This document shows positions 16,183 to 24,961 of a stretch of 64,000 nucleotides of DNA, piece after piece (the stretch's first letter is position 1; each line of letters opens with the position of its first letter). The translations under genes were made by a program, and so were the position numbers. The stretch comes from Polaromonas sp. CG_9.7 (GTDB lineage: Bacteria > Pseudomonadota > Gammaproteobacteria > Burkholderiales > Burkholderiaceae_C), in assembly GCF_015752205.1 (NCBI RefSeq), contig NZ_JADOVG010000002.1:124001-188000 (forward strand), written 5' to 3'. The notes under the pieces are model-generated. The model saw only the letters and a program-made list of their open reading frames with translations, did not search any database and was not told the DNA's origin.

Positions 16183-17316
16183 ATGCTTACTCGCAGAAAA
16201 TTTTCCATCGGCACCGGCGCAGTGCTGGTGGCAGGAGTCAACAGCGCTCGCGCCCAGTCCAATGGCAAGATCATCCTCGGGCAATCGGCGGCTTTCACCG
16301 GACCCGCTGCTCAACTGGGTATCCAGTTCAATCAGGGCGCGCAGGTGTATTTCGACCAAGTCAATGCACAGGGCGGCGTTGGTCGGCAGCAGATCGAGCT
16401 GCGCAAGCTGGACGACGGCTACGAACCCGCGCGCTGCGTTGAAAACACCAAAAAATTCATTGCCGACGATGTGTTCGCGCTGTTCGGTTACATCGGAACG
16501 CCAACCAGCCTCATGGCGCTGCCAATTGCAATCAAGGAAAAAATTCCCTTTGTCGCGCCGTTCACTGGCGCCATGGGCCTGCGCGAACCGTTCAGCCGCT
16601 ATGCCTTTCATGTGCGGGCATCGTACAACGACGAAACCGAGTTGATTGTGAAACAGCTGACCACCCTGGGGCTGAAGAAAATTGCCGTTTTCTACCAGAA
16701 CGATGCCTACGGCAAGGCCGGCCTGGAGGGTGTTCACCTGGCGCTGGGGCGCCTGAGCCTCAAGCCGGTGGCCCAAGCCACGGTGGAGCGCAATTCGGTC
16801 GATGTGGGACAAGCCGTCAAGACGCTGGTTGCGGCCCAGCCCGATGCGGTGGTGCAGATCGGCGCCTACAAGGCCTGCGCGGCCTTTATCCGCGAGGCCC
16901 GCAAGGCCGGCTACGGCGGCACCTTTTACAACGTGTCGTTTGTCGGCACGCAGGCACTGGCTGACGACTTGGGCAAGGACGGTGCGGGCGTGGTGGTGTC
17001 GCAGGTCGTGCCGTCGCCCTACAACCCTGCGCGTCCGATTGCGCGTGAATTCGCCGACGCGGTGAAAGCCGTGGGCAGCAAAGAGGTGCAGGCCAACTTT
17101 TCCAGCATGGAAGGCTACCTGGCCGCCAAGGTGTTCGTCGATGGCCTCAAGCGGGCCGGAGGCAAACCGACCCGCGAATCGCTGATCACTGGCCTGGAGA
17201 ACATCGGCAGTCAGTCCTTTGGCGGTTTTTCGGTGTCGTTCGGGCCCGGTAACCATGTGGCGTCGCGCTTTGTCGAGCTTTCGATGCTGACCGGCGACGG
17301 CCGCGTGCGGACCTGA
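16183..17316 (+). CDS. ABC transporter substrate-binding protein, LivK-like
   Basis: A 377-residue periplasmic binding protein of the branched-chain amino-acid/amide (HAAT) family. The signal LTRRKFSIGTGAVLVAG ends near ARAQ and has twin arginines, hinting at Tat export. The mature part has the type I fold: ILGQSAAFTGPAAQLG, the GYIGTPTSLMALPIA segment and IAVFYQNDAYGKAGLEG. An in-frame GTG precedes the chosen ATG. No permease or ATPase genes adjoin, so it is an orphan binding protein, perhaps for an aromatic or organic acid. It ends 24 bases before a strong hairpin terminator. Confidence 0.92.
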   Translation: MLTRRKFSIGTGAVLVAGVNSARAQSNGKIILGQSAAFTGPAAQLGIQFNQGAQVYFDQVNAQGGVGRQQIELRKLDDGYEPARCVENTKKFIADDVFALFGYIGTPTSLMALPIAIKEKIPFVAPFTGAMGLREPFSRYAFHVRASYNDETELIVKQLTTLGLKKIAVFYQNDAYGKAGLEGVHLALGRLSLKPVAQATVERNSVDVGQAVKTLVAAQPDAVVQIGAYKACAAFIREARKAGYGGTFYNVSFVGTQALADDLGKDGAGVVVSQVVPSPYNPARPIAREFADAVKAVGSKEVQANFSSMEGYLAAKVFVDGLKRAGGKPTRESLITGLENIGSQSFGGFSVSFGPGNHVASRFVELSMLTGDGRVRT

Positions 17317-17340
17317 AGTGCCCCCTGGGTGGTGCACGAA

Positions 17341-17367
17341 AAGCCTGACGTGTTCAGGCTTTTTTTG
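17341..17367 (+). terminator. Rho-independent terminator
   Basis: Perfect 8-base stem AAGCCTGA (17341-17348) and TCAGGCTT (17354-17361) with loop CGTGT, followed by Ts to 17367. It closes the binding-protein transcript. Confidence 0.9.
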
Positions 17368-17431
17368 GGGCCGATGATCCGCCATTGCCGATCTGGCGAG
17401 TCAGTTATGCTTGAAAGCCGATCCCGCTAGC

Positions 17432-18319
17432 ATGCTTTTGCCTTTTCCATTGATGCCTCTTTCTTTTTCAAGCCTGTTTTCGCTCGTTCGCCTGATGCGG
17501 CCGCACCAATGGGTCAAGAACATTTTTGTACTGGCAGGACTGGTGTTCAGCCAGAGCTGGGACGTCATCACCCTGGACCTTGCGGTCTTGCGCGCCTTCG
17601 CGGCCTTTTGCTGTGCTTCAAGCATGGTGTATATCCTGAACGACTGGCATGACCGCGCCAGCGACGCCCTGCATCCGGTCAAGCGCAAGCGGCCGCTGGC
17701 CAGCGGCGCGGTGACGGCGGTTCCTGCAATGTTGCTGGCCGCCACGCTGCTGGCCGCAGGCGTTTTGCTGGCGGCCGGCAATTACACGCTTTTGCTGCTG
17801 TTGGCACTGTATGCGGTGTTGAACATGGCGTATTCATGGCGCCTGAAGCAAGTCCCGGTGGTCGACGTGGCCATCATTGCGGCCGGCTTCATGCTCCGGC
17901 TGCTGGCCGGCACGGTGGCGGTCGGGATCGCGCCTTCGCGCTGGCTGCTGCTGACCGGGATTTTCATGACGCTGTATCTCGGTTTTTGCAAGCGCAAGGC
18001 CGAAAGCTTCCACGAAGAAGCCAGCCAGAGAACGGTGATGGCAGGCTACCCGCCAGCGTTGATCGATACCTTTATCGCCACCACCATGACGGCGACGCTG
18101 ACCACCTACAGCCTGTTTGCCACCAGCTCCGAGGCGCAGTTGCAGCACAGTGAGCGGCTGCTCTACACCGTGCCAGTGGTTGTTTTTGCGCTGCTGCGCT
18201 ACACCTACCAGGTGCATCGCGGCCAAGGCGAAGATGTGGCGCGCGACCTGCTGCGCGACGCCTGGCTGCTGGGTGCCGGCGCGTTGTGGCTGCTGATTTT
18301 CCTGAGCCACCGGTTTTGA
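17432..18319 (+). CDS. UbiA-family prenyltransferase, decaprenyl-phosphate phosphoribosyltransferase-like
   Basis: About 295 residues from ATG 17432 (a TTG at 17411 and an ATG at 17453 are alternatives). A nine-helix UbiA-type membrane protein. It begins near LMRPHQWVKNIFVLAGL and has the Asp-rich motif YILNDWHDRASDALHP followed by KRKRPLASG, the pattern of decaprenyl-phosphate phosphoribosyltransferases, which join PRPP and a polyprenyl phosphate as a step to polyprenyl-phospho-pentoses. A second loop, LGFCKRKAESFHEEAS, is also typical. It overlaps the LPG_synth_TM gene and is followed by a GT39 gene, so the three probably build a lipid-linked sugar and transfer it on the periplasmic side. 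Ubiquinone or haem-O roles are less likely given the motif context. Confidence 0.85.
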   Translation: MLLPFPLMPLSFSSLFSLVRLMRPHQWVKNIFVLAGLVFSQSWDVITLDLAVLRAFAAFCCASSMVYILNDWHDRASDALHPVKRKRPLASGAVTAVPAMLLAATLLAAGVLLAAGNYTLLLLLALYAVLNMAYSWRLKQVPVVDVAIIAAGFMLRLLAGTVAVGIAPSRWLLLTGIFMTLYLGFCKRKAESFHEEASQRTVMAGYPPALIDTFIATTMTATLTTYSLFATSSEAQLQHSERLLYTVPVVVFALLRYTYQVHRGQGEDVARDLLRDAWLLGAGALWLLIFLSHRF

Positions 18320-19287
18320 CGGCGGACAGGCAGCGTCCCGAGTCAAGCACTTCGCCATTGCGTCCCCGGTTCAAGCTGCCAGTGAAGCAGCTGCTGCTGG
18401 TGCTGGGGCTGGTGGCCACGGTGTATGCGACGGCGCTGCTGGTGTGGGGCGAGAGCCCGCGCATGTCGCTGGCCCGCCTGTGGTCGCTGAACGGCTTGCA
18501 GGCGGCCAGTCTGTGCATGCTGAACTACGGATTGCGCGGCCTGCGCTGGCGCTTCTGGATGGCGCATTACGGACGCCACTTTGGCCTGTTGCCAGGGCTG
18601 CGGTTGTACCTGGCTGGCTATGCGTTCACGCCCACACCCGGCAATGTTGGCGAGGCTGTCAGGGGTCTGGTGCTGGCGCGTGAACCCCTGAGCGTGCGGC
18701 AAAGCCTGGCCCTCTTTGGCGCCGAACGCCTGGCCGACCTGCTGTGCCTGCTGCTGCTGTGCCTGCCTGCGGTTGCCTGGGCATGGAACCAAGGCGTGAT
18801 TCAGCGGATGCCGGGTTGGGTGGCATGGCTGCTGATGGGCGGGGCAGTTGTGGCCATGCTGGCGGTGGTTGCGCTGTTTTGGCTGCGGCGGGGCGGGCTG
18901 CAGCTGCCAGGCTGGCTGCACGACGCTTGGACCTGCCTGCGCCAGCGGCCGCTGGTCTGGTTCAGCCTGACGCTGTCTGCCTGGTTTGCGCAGGGCGTGG
19001 CAGTCTGGCTGGTCTGCAGCGACATGGGCCTGTCGCTGGGGCTGGCGACGGCGACCGGTTTCTATGCCGTGGCCATGGTCGGCGGCGCTTTGTCGGCGCT
19101 GCCGGCGGGTCTGGGCGGTACCGAGGCCGTTCTGACCGGCCTGCTGGTGGCCTACGGTGCAACAGCAGGCAGCGCGCTGGGCATGACCGTCATGGTCCGG
19201 CTGCTGACGCTGTGGCTGGCCGTGGCCCTGGGTGTGCTGGCCTTGCTTTATAGTGCGGCCATCGCCCGGGACATCAGTTTTCGCTAG
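18286..19287 (+). CDS. Lysylphosphatidylglycerol synthase TM-region (UPF0104) family membrane protein
   Basis: A 333-residue integral membrane protein with about eight helices, of the LPG_synth_TM family. LLPGLRLYLAGYAFTPTPGNVGEAVRG is the family's conserved stretch (split here: GYAFTPTPGNVGE is the core), and GGALSALPAGLGGTEAVL near the C-terminus is the second. The soluble aminoacyl-transfer domain of MprF is absent, so lysyl transfer is not expected; stand-alone members are suspected lipid or glycolipid translocases. The GTG at 18286 overlaps the prenyltransferase by 34 bases; a TTG at 18316 would overlap it by 4. Cotranscription with the prenyltransferase is very likely. Confidence 0.85.
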   Translation: MAADFPEPPVLTADRQRPESSTSPLRPRFKLPVKQLLLVLGLVATVYATALLVWGESPRMSLARLWSLNGLQAASLCMLNYGLRGLRWRFWMAHYGRHFGLLPGLRLYLAGYAFTPTPGNVGEAVRGLVLAREPLSVRQSLALFGAERLADLLCLLLLCLPAVAWAWNQGVIQRMPGWVAWLLMGGAVVAMLAVVALFWLRRGGLQLPGWLHDAWTCLRQRPLVWFSLTLSAWFAQGVAVWLVCSDMGLSLGLATATGFYAVAMVGGALSALPAGLGGTEAVLTGLLVAYGATAGSALGMTVMVRLLTLWLAVALGVLALLYSAAIARDISFR

Positions 19288-19408
19288 CTGCTTTCCGTTT
19301 CATTTTTTTCTCTTTTGACTGCGCTGCGGCTCGTCATCGCCAGCCATTTATCTGCTGCGCGCCTGCCGCCGGCCTGCAGTTTTCCCGCTGTTTATCCGAC
19401 CCTTGACC

Positions 19409-20959
19409 ATGTCCCACCACCCTGTCACTGCTTCTTCCCCGCAGGCGGTTTCCGCTACGCTGATCCGCTGGCTGCTGGTGGCCGGACTGGCGTCGCTGCT
19501 GCTGCGTTTCTGGATTGCCGCCACCTTTCCGATGTCCGGCGACGAGGCGTTTTTCTACTGGTGGGGTGTTTACCCCGACTGGGGCTACTCCGACCATCCG
19601 CCGATGGTCGGCTGGCTGATTGCGTTCATGCGCGCCACCCTGGGTGACAGCATGGTGTCGATTCGTCTGCCGGCGGTGCTGCTGCCGCTGGCGCTGGGCG
19701 CGGCGCTGTGGTGGGCGCTGGCGCCGCTGGACCGGGTGCGGGCTGCCTGGGCGGTGTTGCTGTTCTGGCTGGCGCCGCTGAACTGGCTCTACGCCATCAT
19801 CACCACCGACACGCCGCTGATTTTCTGGTCCATGCTGTCGGTGGCCGCGTTGATGCGGGCCGAGCAGCGCATCCGGCTGGACCGCGCTGCCTACGGGTTG
19901 TACGGCCTGTCCGGCGTGTTCCTGGGCTGTGCTTTTTTGTCGAAGTATTTCTCGGTGGTGCTGGGGCTGACCTACCTGTTGTATTTTTTGAGGTATCGCC
20001 GTGAGCGGCTTGCGGGCCTGGCGTTGCTGGTGGCCTGTGCCTTGCCTGGCCCGGCGATCAACATTGCCTACAACATGTCGCACGGCTGGTCGAACATCAT
20101 GTTCAACGTCTACAACCGCAACCAGGACGCAGCATTCGAATGGCGAAAGCCGCTGATGTATGTCGGCATGATGGTTTACCTTGCCACGCCGGTGGCCGTC
20201 TGGCTGGCCGTGAAGCACCGCCAGGCGCTCGGTGCCAGCGCCCGTTCCCACCGCCTGCTGGCCTGCCTGGTGGTCGTTCCCCTGCTGTTTTTCCTGTTGC
20301 TGTCGGCGAAAAAAGTCATTGGGCTGCACTGGGTACTGTCGTTTTACCCCTTCGGTTTTGCCTGGTTGGCGTTTGCGCTGCCGGCTGACCGCCTCAAGAC
20401 CTGCGCCAAGGGCCTGGCGCTGTTTGCTGGCCTGCATGTGGTGGGGGTCGCCGGCCTGTACCTGACGACGCTGGACACCTGGCACAGCGCAAAAATTTAT
20501 CCGCAAATCGTTCGCAGCGTCAAGACCGCCGAAATCCTCCAGCAGGCCGACCGCCCGGACGCGGTGCTGATGGCTGATTCGTATACCGCCGCGTCAATCT
20601 ACGGTTTCGAGCGCCGCCAGTACATGCCGGTGTTCGGCGTGGGCCGGTTCCATGCGCGGCAGGACGACATGCTGGTGGATTTTTCGCTCTACCAGGGCCG
20701 CGCTGTGCGAATCCTCACGCCCGACCCGCCTGATCTGCAAGCCTTCGAGCCCTACTTTGACAGCGTTGCCGTGCAGAGTTTTATCCAGGACGGCGTGACC
20801 TTCTATGTGGTCGAAGGCAGCGGATTCAACTACCCCGCCTACCGCCAGGGGGTGCTGGGCGAGGCCTTCCGTCAGTTCTACAACATACCCGCCTGGCTGC
20901 CCATGTCCGGTTGCCCGTTCTGTGAGCGCTACTGCGGCCAGGTGCGCTGCCCGCGCTAA
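19409..20959 (+). CDS. GT39 (ArnT/PMT-like) membrane glycosyltransferase
   Basis: A 516-residue polytopic protein resembling ArnT-type transferases that use polyprenyl-phosphate sugars on the periplasmic face. The first external loop has the catalytic acidic pair context PMSGDEAFFYWWG and GYSDHPPMVGWL, with Asp-Glu as in GT39 enzymes. IITTDTPLIFW and FLSKYFSVVLG follow. Roughly 10-12 hydrophobic segments, then a soluble C-terminal region of about 130 residues. The extreme C-terminus is Cys-rich (GCPFCERYC and VRCPR, four Cys in 14 residues), unusual for the family. A TTG at 19403 is an alternative start. Probably acts with the two upstream genes; acceptor unknown (lipid A, glycan or protein). 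Confidence 0.88.
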   Translation: MSHHPVTASSPQAVSATLIRWLLVAGLASLLLRFWIAATFPMSGDEAFFYWWGVYPDWGYSDHPPMVGWLIAFMRATLGDSMVSIRLPAVLLPLALGAALWWALAPLDRVRAAWAVLLFWLAPLNWLYAIITTDTPLIFWSMLSVAALMRAEQRIRLDRAAYGLYGLSGVFLGCAFLSKYFSVVLGLTYLLYFLRYRRERLAGLALLVACALPGPAINIAYNMSHGWSNIMFNVYNRNQDAAFEWRKPLMYVGMMVYLATPVAVWLAVKHRQALGASARSHRLLACLVVVPLLFFLLLSAKKVIGLHWVLSFYPFGFAWLAFALPADRLKTCAKGLALFAGLHVVGVAGLYLTTLDTWHSAKIYPQIVRSVKTAEILQQADRPDAVLMADSYTAASIYGFERRQYMPVFGVGRFHARQDDMLVDFSLYQGRAVRILTPDPPDLQAFEPYFDSVAVQSFIQDGVTFYVVEGSGFNYPAYRQGVLGEAFRQFYNIPAWLPMSGCPFCERYCGQVRCPR

Positions 20960-21003
20960 GGTTGCCGACCCAAACCATGGCTTGGGTCATGATCGGTAAA
21001 TAA

Positions 21004-21064
21004 TAGTAAAAAAGGTATTTTTCGCAAGCAGGACGTGTGTTGACAGCTATTAAAAAAAGAGCTG
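21004..21064 (-). repeat. Dispersed intergenic repeat, copy C
   Basis: Reverse copy between convergent GT39 and TPR genes. On the minus strand: AGCTCTTTTTTTAATAGCTG, then CACGTCCTGCTTGCGAAAAA, then ACCTTTTTTACTATTA. Confidence 0.55.
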
Positions 21065-21099
21065 CTTGCTGAGCTTCTTTAAATCGCAGGATCTGCGTT

Positions 21100-21873
21100 T
21101 CAGTCCTGTAGTTCCACCCGGGCCATGTCGATGTTCAGCCGCTCCACTGCATCAAGCGCTTTGCAGGCTGCAGCCTGTTCGTAAAGCCGAGTGGCCTCTG
21201 TCATCCGCTTGTCGCCTTCGAGCATGACCATGCCGTTGGCATATTCGGTCATGGCGATGGCCGACCCGGGGTTGATCTTGAGCGCTTCCCTGAACAGTGC
21301 CATGCTTGTGTCCTTGCGCGCGCCGTAAGTCATGCTGCCGATCAGCAAACCGACCTTGTCAATGACCTCGGCATGAAAGGTGGCCAGCGCAATGTGTGCA
21401 TCGGCGTGCCGGGGCGCGAGTTGCAGGGTCTGCTCCAGTGCGGTCTTGACCTTGCTGTCCAGTCCCTGCGCCAGCGCTTTTGCCACACTGATGCCTTGGC
21501 TGTAGCGCCCCAAGGCATAAGCTTGCGCATACCAGGCGTTAGGATTTTTCGGGTCTGCCGACTGCAGCGCCTCAGCCCTTTGCGCCACCTCCAGAAACAG
21601 GTCGAGCTTGGATTTTTCCTTGTTTTCCAGGTAATTGGCGTAGATGCAGGTCGCCTTGTTGGCCACCGTGATGCCGTCACCGGCGGCTTTCAGCCCAGCT
21701 GCGTTTGCCTTCTGGAATTCACCGTTGTGGAACAGCACCCAGGCCTTGAGCACCGCTGCATCCATGGGTAGCGATTCACAGTCGCCTTGGTGCAGTCGAG
21801 TCCAGCTTTGCGTCAGGCTGGCTGTGTCAAAGGCATAGGCGCCGGGGTAGGGAAAAGGGTTCCATTTGTCCAT
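21100..21873 (-). CDS. Tetratricopeptide-repeat protein
   Basis: A 257-residue, all-helical protein with degenerate TPRs: PNAWYAQAYALGRYSQG, PRHADAHIALATFHAEV and PGSAIAMTEYANGMVML carry the small/large residue spacing of the repeat. No signal peptide or transmembrane segment, so cytosolic. The start at 21873 is chosen because AAGGAG lies 8 bases before it; the frame also has an ATG at 21894 that includes this site in coding sequence. The N-terminus WNPFPYPGAYAFD is distinctive. Function unknown; such proteins usually act as interaction scaffolds. Monocistronic, with a decayed TetR gene upstream. Confidence 0.8.
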   Translation of the reverse strand: MDKWNPFPYPGAYAFDTASLTQSWTRLHQGDCESLPMDAAVLKAWVLFHNGEFQKANAAGLKAAGDGITVANKATCIYANYLENKEKSKLDLFLEVAQRAEALQSADPKNPNAWYAQAYALGRYSQGISVAKALAQGLDSKVKTALEQTLQLAPRHADAHIALATFHAEVIDKVGLLIGSMTYGARKDTSMALFREALKINPGSAIAMTEYANGMVMLEGDKRMTEATRLYEQAAACKALDAVERLNIDMARVELQD

Positions 21874-21928
21874 GAACTTGTCTCCTTGACTCATTTTTAT
21901 GCAATCTGGTGGCCCGTGCCAGCATAGT

Positions 21929-22436
21929 TCAGGCTGACAGGTTTTCCGGACTTTTGCAGGTGACCTCCTGGCTTTGCAAGTGGCTTTTCTGGGCAGGCTC
22001 CAGACAGGGTATCAGCAGGCTGAGGACATGGTGCGCGCCGCGTATCCGGGCCGATTTGGCATTCTTGGGTTGCATAGCATGGCGCAGATGGCGCACATAT
22101 TCAAAGCTCGGCCAGTAAGTCAACAGCTCCACCACCATACTGGTGGATGTTGCGTCGAATTCGCGGGGTTAATGGCTATTGCACCAGCATGGCTCATGGC
22201 CCCAAACATGGTTCTGACGGGACCTGCCATCACTGGCATTGATCAATTCATTGAGCGCATGCTCGCAGCGGTCTAACAGCGAATTGATCAGTTCGTGCTT
22301 GGCGGGGTATGGTAATAAAGATCGCCTGAGCTGAAGCCGAGTTTGGCGGAGATCAGGGTGGTCAAAGCATTGGATTCGCCAAACCGGTTGAACATTTCAA
22401 ATGTGACCTCAGGAAACATTCAGTCGTGCTGAGAAG
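21929..22436 (-). pseudogene. Decayed TetR/AcrR-family regulator
   Basis: On the minus strand, 22415 to about 22310 encodes a TetR helix-turn-helix (FEMFNRFGESNALTTLI, AKLGFSSGDLYYH). The frame then breaks by one base, and the continuation PAKHELINSLLDRCEHAL appears in another frame, ending at a TAA. After lost sequence, 22138-21929 encodes a C-terminal piece (ELLTYWPSFEYVRHLRHAM, then PCLEPAQKSHL). An in-frame TGA lies upstream of the helix-turn-helix too. The pieces are in the right order for one gene of about 200 residues, now carrying at least one frameshift, stops and an internal deletion. Confidence 0.7.
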
Positions 22437-23176
22437 GCATTTTTATCACCCCGTTTCTCCAGGTTCAATTTGTTTGCAAACTCTAACTCAGCAGCATTAC
22501 CGAAGTGCACAAGGAAACTGCATGCAGGGTATTAAAGAGGAGAAGAATTCGCTCAATCTGTGCAGAAGCGAAAAGGGTACAAACCAGAAGGAAGCCTTTG
22601 ACAACCGTGTCCGCACGGAGCTTTTGACGAATTATTTCGTTGCCAAGCGCCAGCAGGTTGATCGGCAAGCCACTAATCAAGAAACAGTATTTTGATCTGT
22701 AGTGCAAAGTCGACTGACATAGCCAATCGCCACCAATTCAATAAGTATTGATGGCAGGTATAACCTCTACGATTTGCTTGGCAACAAGCCTGCGCTCAAT
22801 TCGCCGCACTATCAAAAACAGCTAGAAACCAGTCTCGTTATTACGAGTGAACTGTCTCACACAAGTGTTTTGACAATCTAGGCAGGGCGAAAATTTGAGA
22901 ACGTCAAATCAGTGCAAAAATGAATTTTTGAGACAGTACCGAACTTGACCTGAATGGACATTGCAAAGCAAGTACTGCACACGCTCATATCCAGCATATA
23001 CAAGTGCGCGGCGCACACTTGCCATTGCTTGCTCACTGATCGGTTTTCGCCAAGCGCTTAGAAACGCCAGGTATCAAAAACTCCTAGGACCATCAAATAT
23101 CAACGAACTAAAAGCTGCGCGTAGAGTTGGTTCTTGGATCGCTTCAAACACCAGCAGATATTGAAAAGCTGATGTA
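22437..23176. other. Gene-poor AT-rich stretch
   Basis: About 740 bases in which no frame gives a convincing protein. Short frames at 22426-22695 (89 codons) and 22961-23164 (67 codons) lack ribosome sites and recognisable motifs. No inverted terminal repeats or transposase motifs were found. It looks like degraded sequence between the TetR remnant and the H-NS gene at the margin of the polysaccharide island. Confidence 0.4.
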
Positions 23177-23518
23177 TTAACTTTTGATCAAAAATTCCTG
23201 TTTGTCTTGGCCGGCCGACATTTTAGCGCTCAACCAAGCTGGCGACTTGCCGCGACCGGTCCATGTCTTTCCGCTCTCGGGGTCTTGGTATTTGGGGGCG
23301 ACAACATTGCGTTTGTCTCCCGAAATCCGCTTAATAGCCCCTTTCCCCGCAAGCCCCAAATCAGAGGCGGTCAGATCATAATTTTTGATCAATTCTTTAG
23401 CTGCCGTGACAGCTTCGGCGCGCTCGCCTTTACGTTCAAAATCCTGTTGTTTCCTTAAATCGTTCAGCTTGGCTTCGAATTCATTGATTTGTTGCTGTAG
23501 CTCATTTGATTTCTGCAT
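23177..23518 (-). CDS. H-NS-like histone-family DNA-binding protein
   Basis: A 113-residue H-NS homologue. Residues 1-50 are a predicted coiled-coil oligomerisation helix (QQQINEFEAKLNDLRKQQ). The C-terminal DNA-binding domain has YQDPESGKTWTGRGKSPAWL, where TGRGKSP corresponds to the AT-hook-like TWTGxGRxP loop that reads AT-rich minor grooves. Length is typical for beta-proteobacterial members, which often sit in accessory DNA. It is transcribed away from the polysaccharide cluster, 494 bases before the Wzz gene, and the AT-rich genes at 30.6-36.1 kb are natural targets for silencing by it (inference). Confidence 0.92.
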   Translation of the reverse strand: MQKSNELQQQINEFEAKLNDLRKQQDFERKGERAEAVTAAKELIKNYDLTASDLGLAGKGAIKRISGDKRNVVAPKYQDPESGKTWTGRGKSPAWLSAKMSAGQDKQEFLIKS

Positions 23519-24012
23519 GAAAAGAGGTCTCCTTGAAAAGAAAGTAATGTTAATCGATTATTTAGACAAAAATTAACTGAATATCTTAGGGCTTTAAATT
23601 TTATCGAAGCGCATATTTCTTATAAATTGTTGGAAACAACTTTAGCTTTATTGCTTGGATCTGTTACGCCTAACTAGAGATTTTGCTGCATCTAAAAAAT
23701 ACTTTCATCTGGACTATCACAAAAATATCCGTATGCAAGATTAAGTTTTGTAAAGTTTTGAGAGAATTTGATGCTTGCAATTTATCCAATGATTGGTGGC
23801 TATTTGCCGATATGTGTCGATATGGTGTTTTTATTTAAAAGGGCGTGACATCAGGCACCAAAAAAAGTTACTGCTCTTGGTCTGCCAAGCAAATGAGCGC
23901 TATAGCTTCTGCATTTTTGGATCCAAATCGCAAGGTTCAAGTCTGGAGCTTGCTGATTAGCAAAAAACTGTCCAAAGTAGAATGGGGAATTTGAGATCGG
24001 AGACAGGAAAAA
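23519..24012. other. AT-rich intergenic region before the polysaccharide cluster
   Basis: 494 bases between divergent H-NS and Wzz genes with no plausible gene. It is strongly AT-rich, with A/T tracts suited to H-NS binding, and presumably holds both promoters. A GACAGGAAAAA ribosome site lies at its end. No JUMPstart element was identified. Confidence 0.5.
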
Positions 24013-24864
24013 ATGCAAGATGCCCCGAAACGTGTCAGCACTGTTCAAAATGAAGTCGGTCTGTTGGATTTATTGGTTACTTTGGCTGAAAACATCAAAT
24101 TGCTGGTTGTCGGTCCGTTGATTGTGGGGATATGTGCCTTGGGTGTCAGTTTTCTGCTTCCGCAAACTTTTCAAAGTGTGGCGGTTCTTCAGGCTGATCA
24201 AGCCACGGCCAGCTTGATGACCACGGCAACTGTTCTAGATCCAGTCGTTGCCTCTCTTGGTTTGGCAAAAGACGTCACCGTCGAAGAAGCGCGTACCAAA
24301 TTACGCGAGCAATCTAAAACGAATGTAGGGAGAGTCGATAAATTACTCACGCTGACTGTTTCTGCCCACACTGCGTCACAGGCGCAAGCAATTAACTCTG
24401 CCTTGCTTCAGCAAACTTATGTTGAGAGTAGTCCCAAAGGCAGTGTTCGAGCACGACTCGTCGTGCAGCTGGAAGAAGCGAAAATTCGGCTCAAAAATGC
24501 CCAGGATGCATCAGTTGGCGTTCTAAAGCGCCTTGAATCCAATAGTTCGGGCACTACAGGCGGGATGGAACTGGCACGCGGCTATGCCGAGTTATTAAGT
24601 GCCACAGGCACAGCGCAAGGCCAGGTCAGTCTTTTGGAAGCTCAACTGGAAGGTCTAAGCAATGCGCAACTTGTGCAAGCACCAACTATGGCGCAGAAAC
24701 CCAGCCAACCGAAGAAAGGGCTGATTGCCATAGGTGCTACGCTAGCGGCAGGTTTGATTTTTTTACTGTTCGTTTTTATCCGGCAAGGCTTTCTTGGCAC
24801 CACACCAAGTCAGCAGAACTCCGAAAAAATCTTGCGTATTCGCAATTCTTTTGGCTTGAAATAG
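24013..24864 (+). CDS. Wzz-like polysaccharide chain-length determinant
   Basis: A 283-residue polysaccharide co-polymerase of class 1 type. TM1 lies at about residues 28-50 (LLVVGPLIVGICALGVSFLL) and TM2 at about 236-258; the periplasmic middle is helical with coiled-coil stretches (VVQLEEAKIRLKNAQ). The Pro-rich segment before TM2, APTMAQKPSQPKKG, is the family signature. No cytoplasmic tyrosine kinase domain, as expected for O-antigen Wzz rather than Wzc. It opens the cluster and should set the modal length of chains made by the Wzy further down. Only the Wzz domain level is secure. Confidence 0.85.
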   Translation: MQDAPKRVSTVQNEVGLLDLLVTLAENIKLLVVGPLIVGICALGVSFLLPQTFQSVAVLQADQATASLMTTATVLDPVVASLGLAKDVTVEEARTKLREQSKTNVGRVDKLLTLTVSAHTASQAQAINSALLQQTYVESSPKGSVRARLVVQLEEAKIRLKNAQDASVGVLKRLESNSSGTTGGMELARGYAELLSATGTAQGQVSLLEAQLEGLSNAQLVQAPTMAQKPSQPKKGLIAIGATLAAGLIFLLFVFIRQGFLGTTPSQQNSEKILRIRNSFGLK

Positions 24865-24961
24865 CTCATCAGCATCAAGTAATAAAACGATTGCAGGATT
24901 GAGTGCAAATCGGTTCCAAAATTTCCGCATTTGAATAGCACAGTAAATTTTTAGTACCCTC

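Noticed and set aside
22961..23164. 67-codon frame near the H-NS gene as possible integrase or transposase remnant
   Set aside because: No recognisable catalytic motif, ribosome site or flanking repeats.
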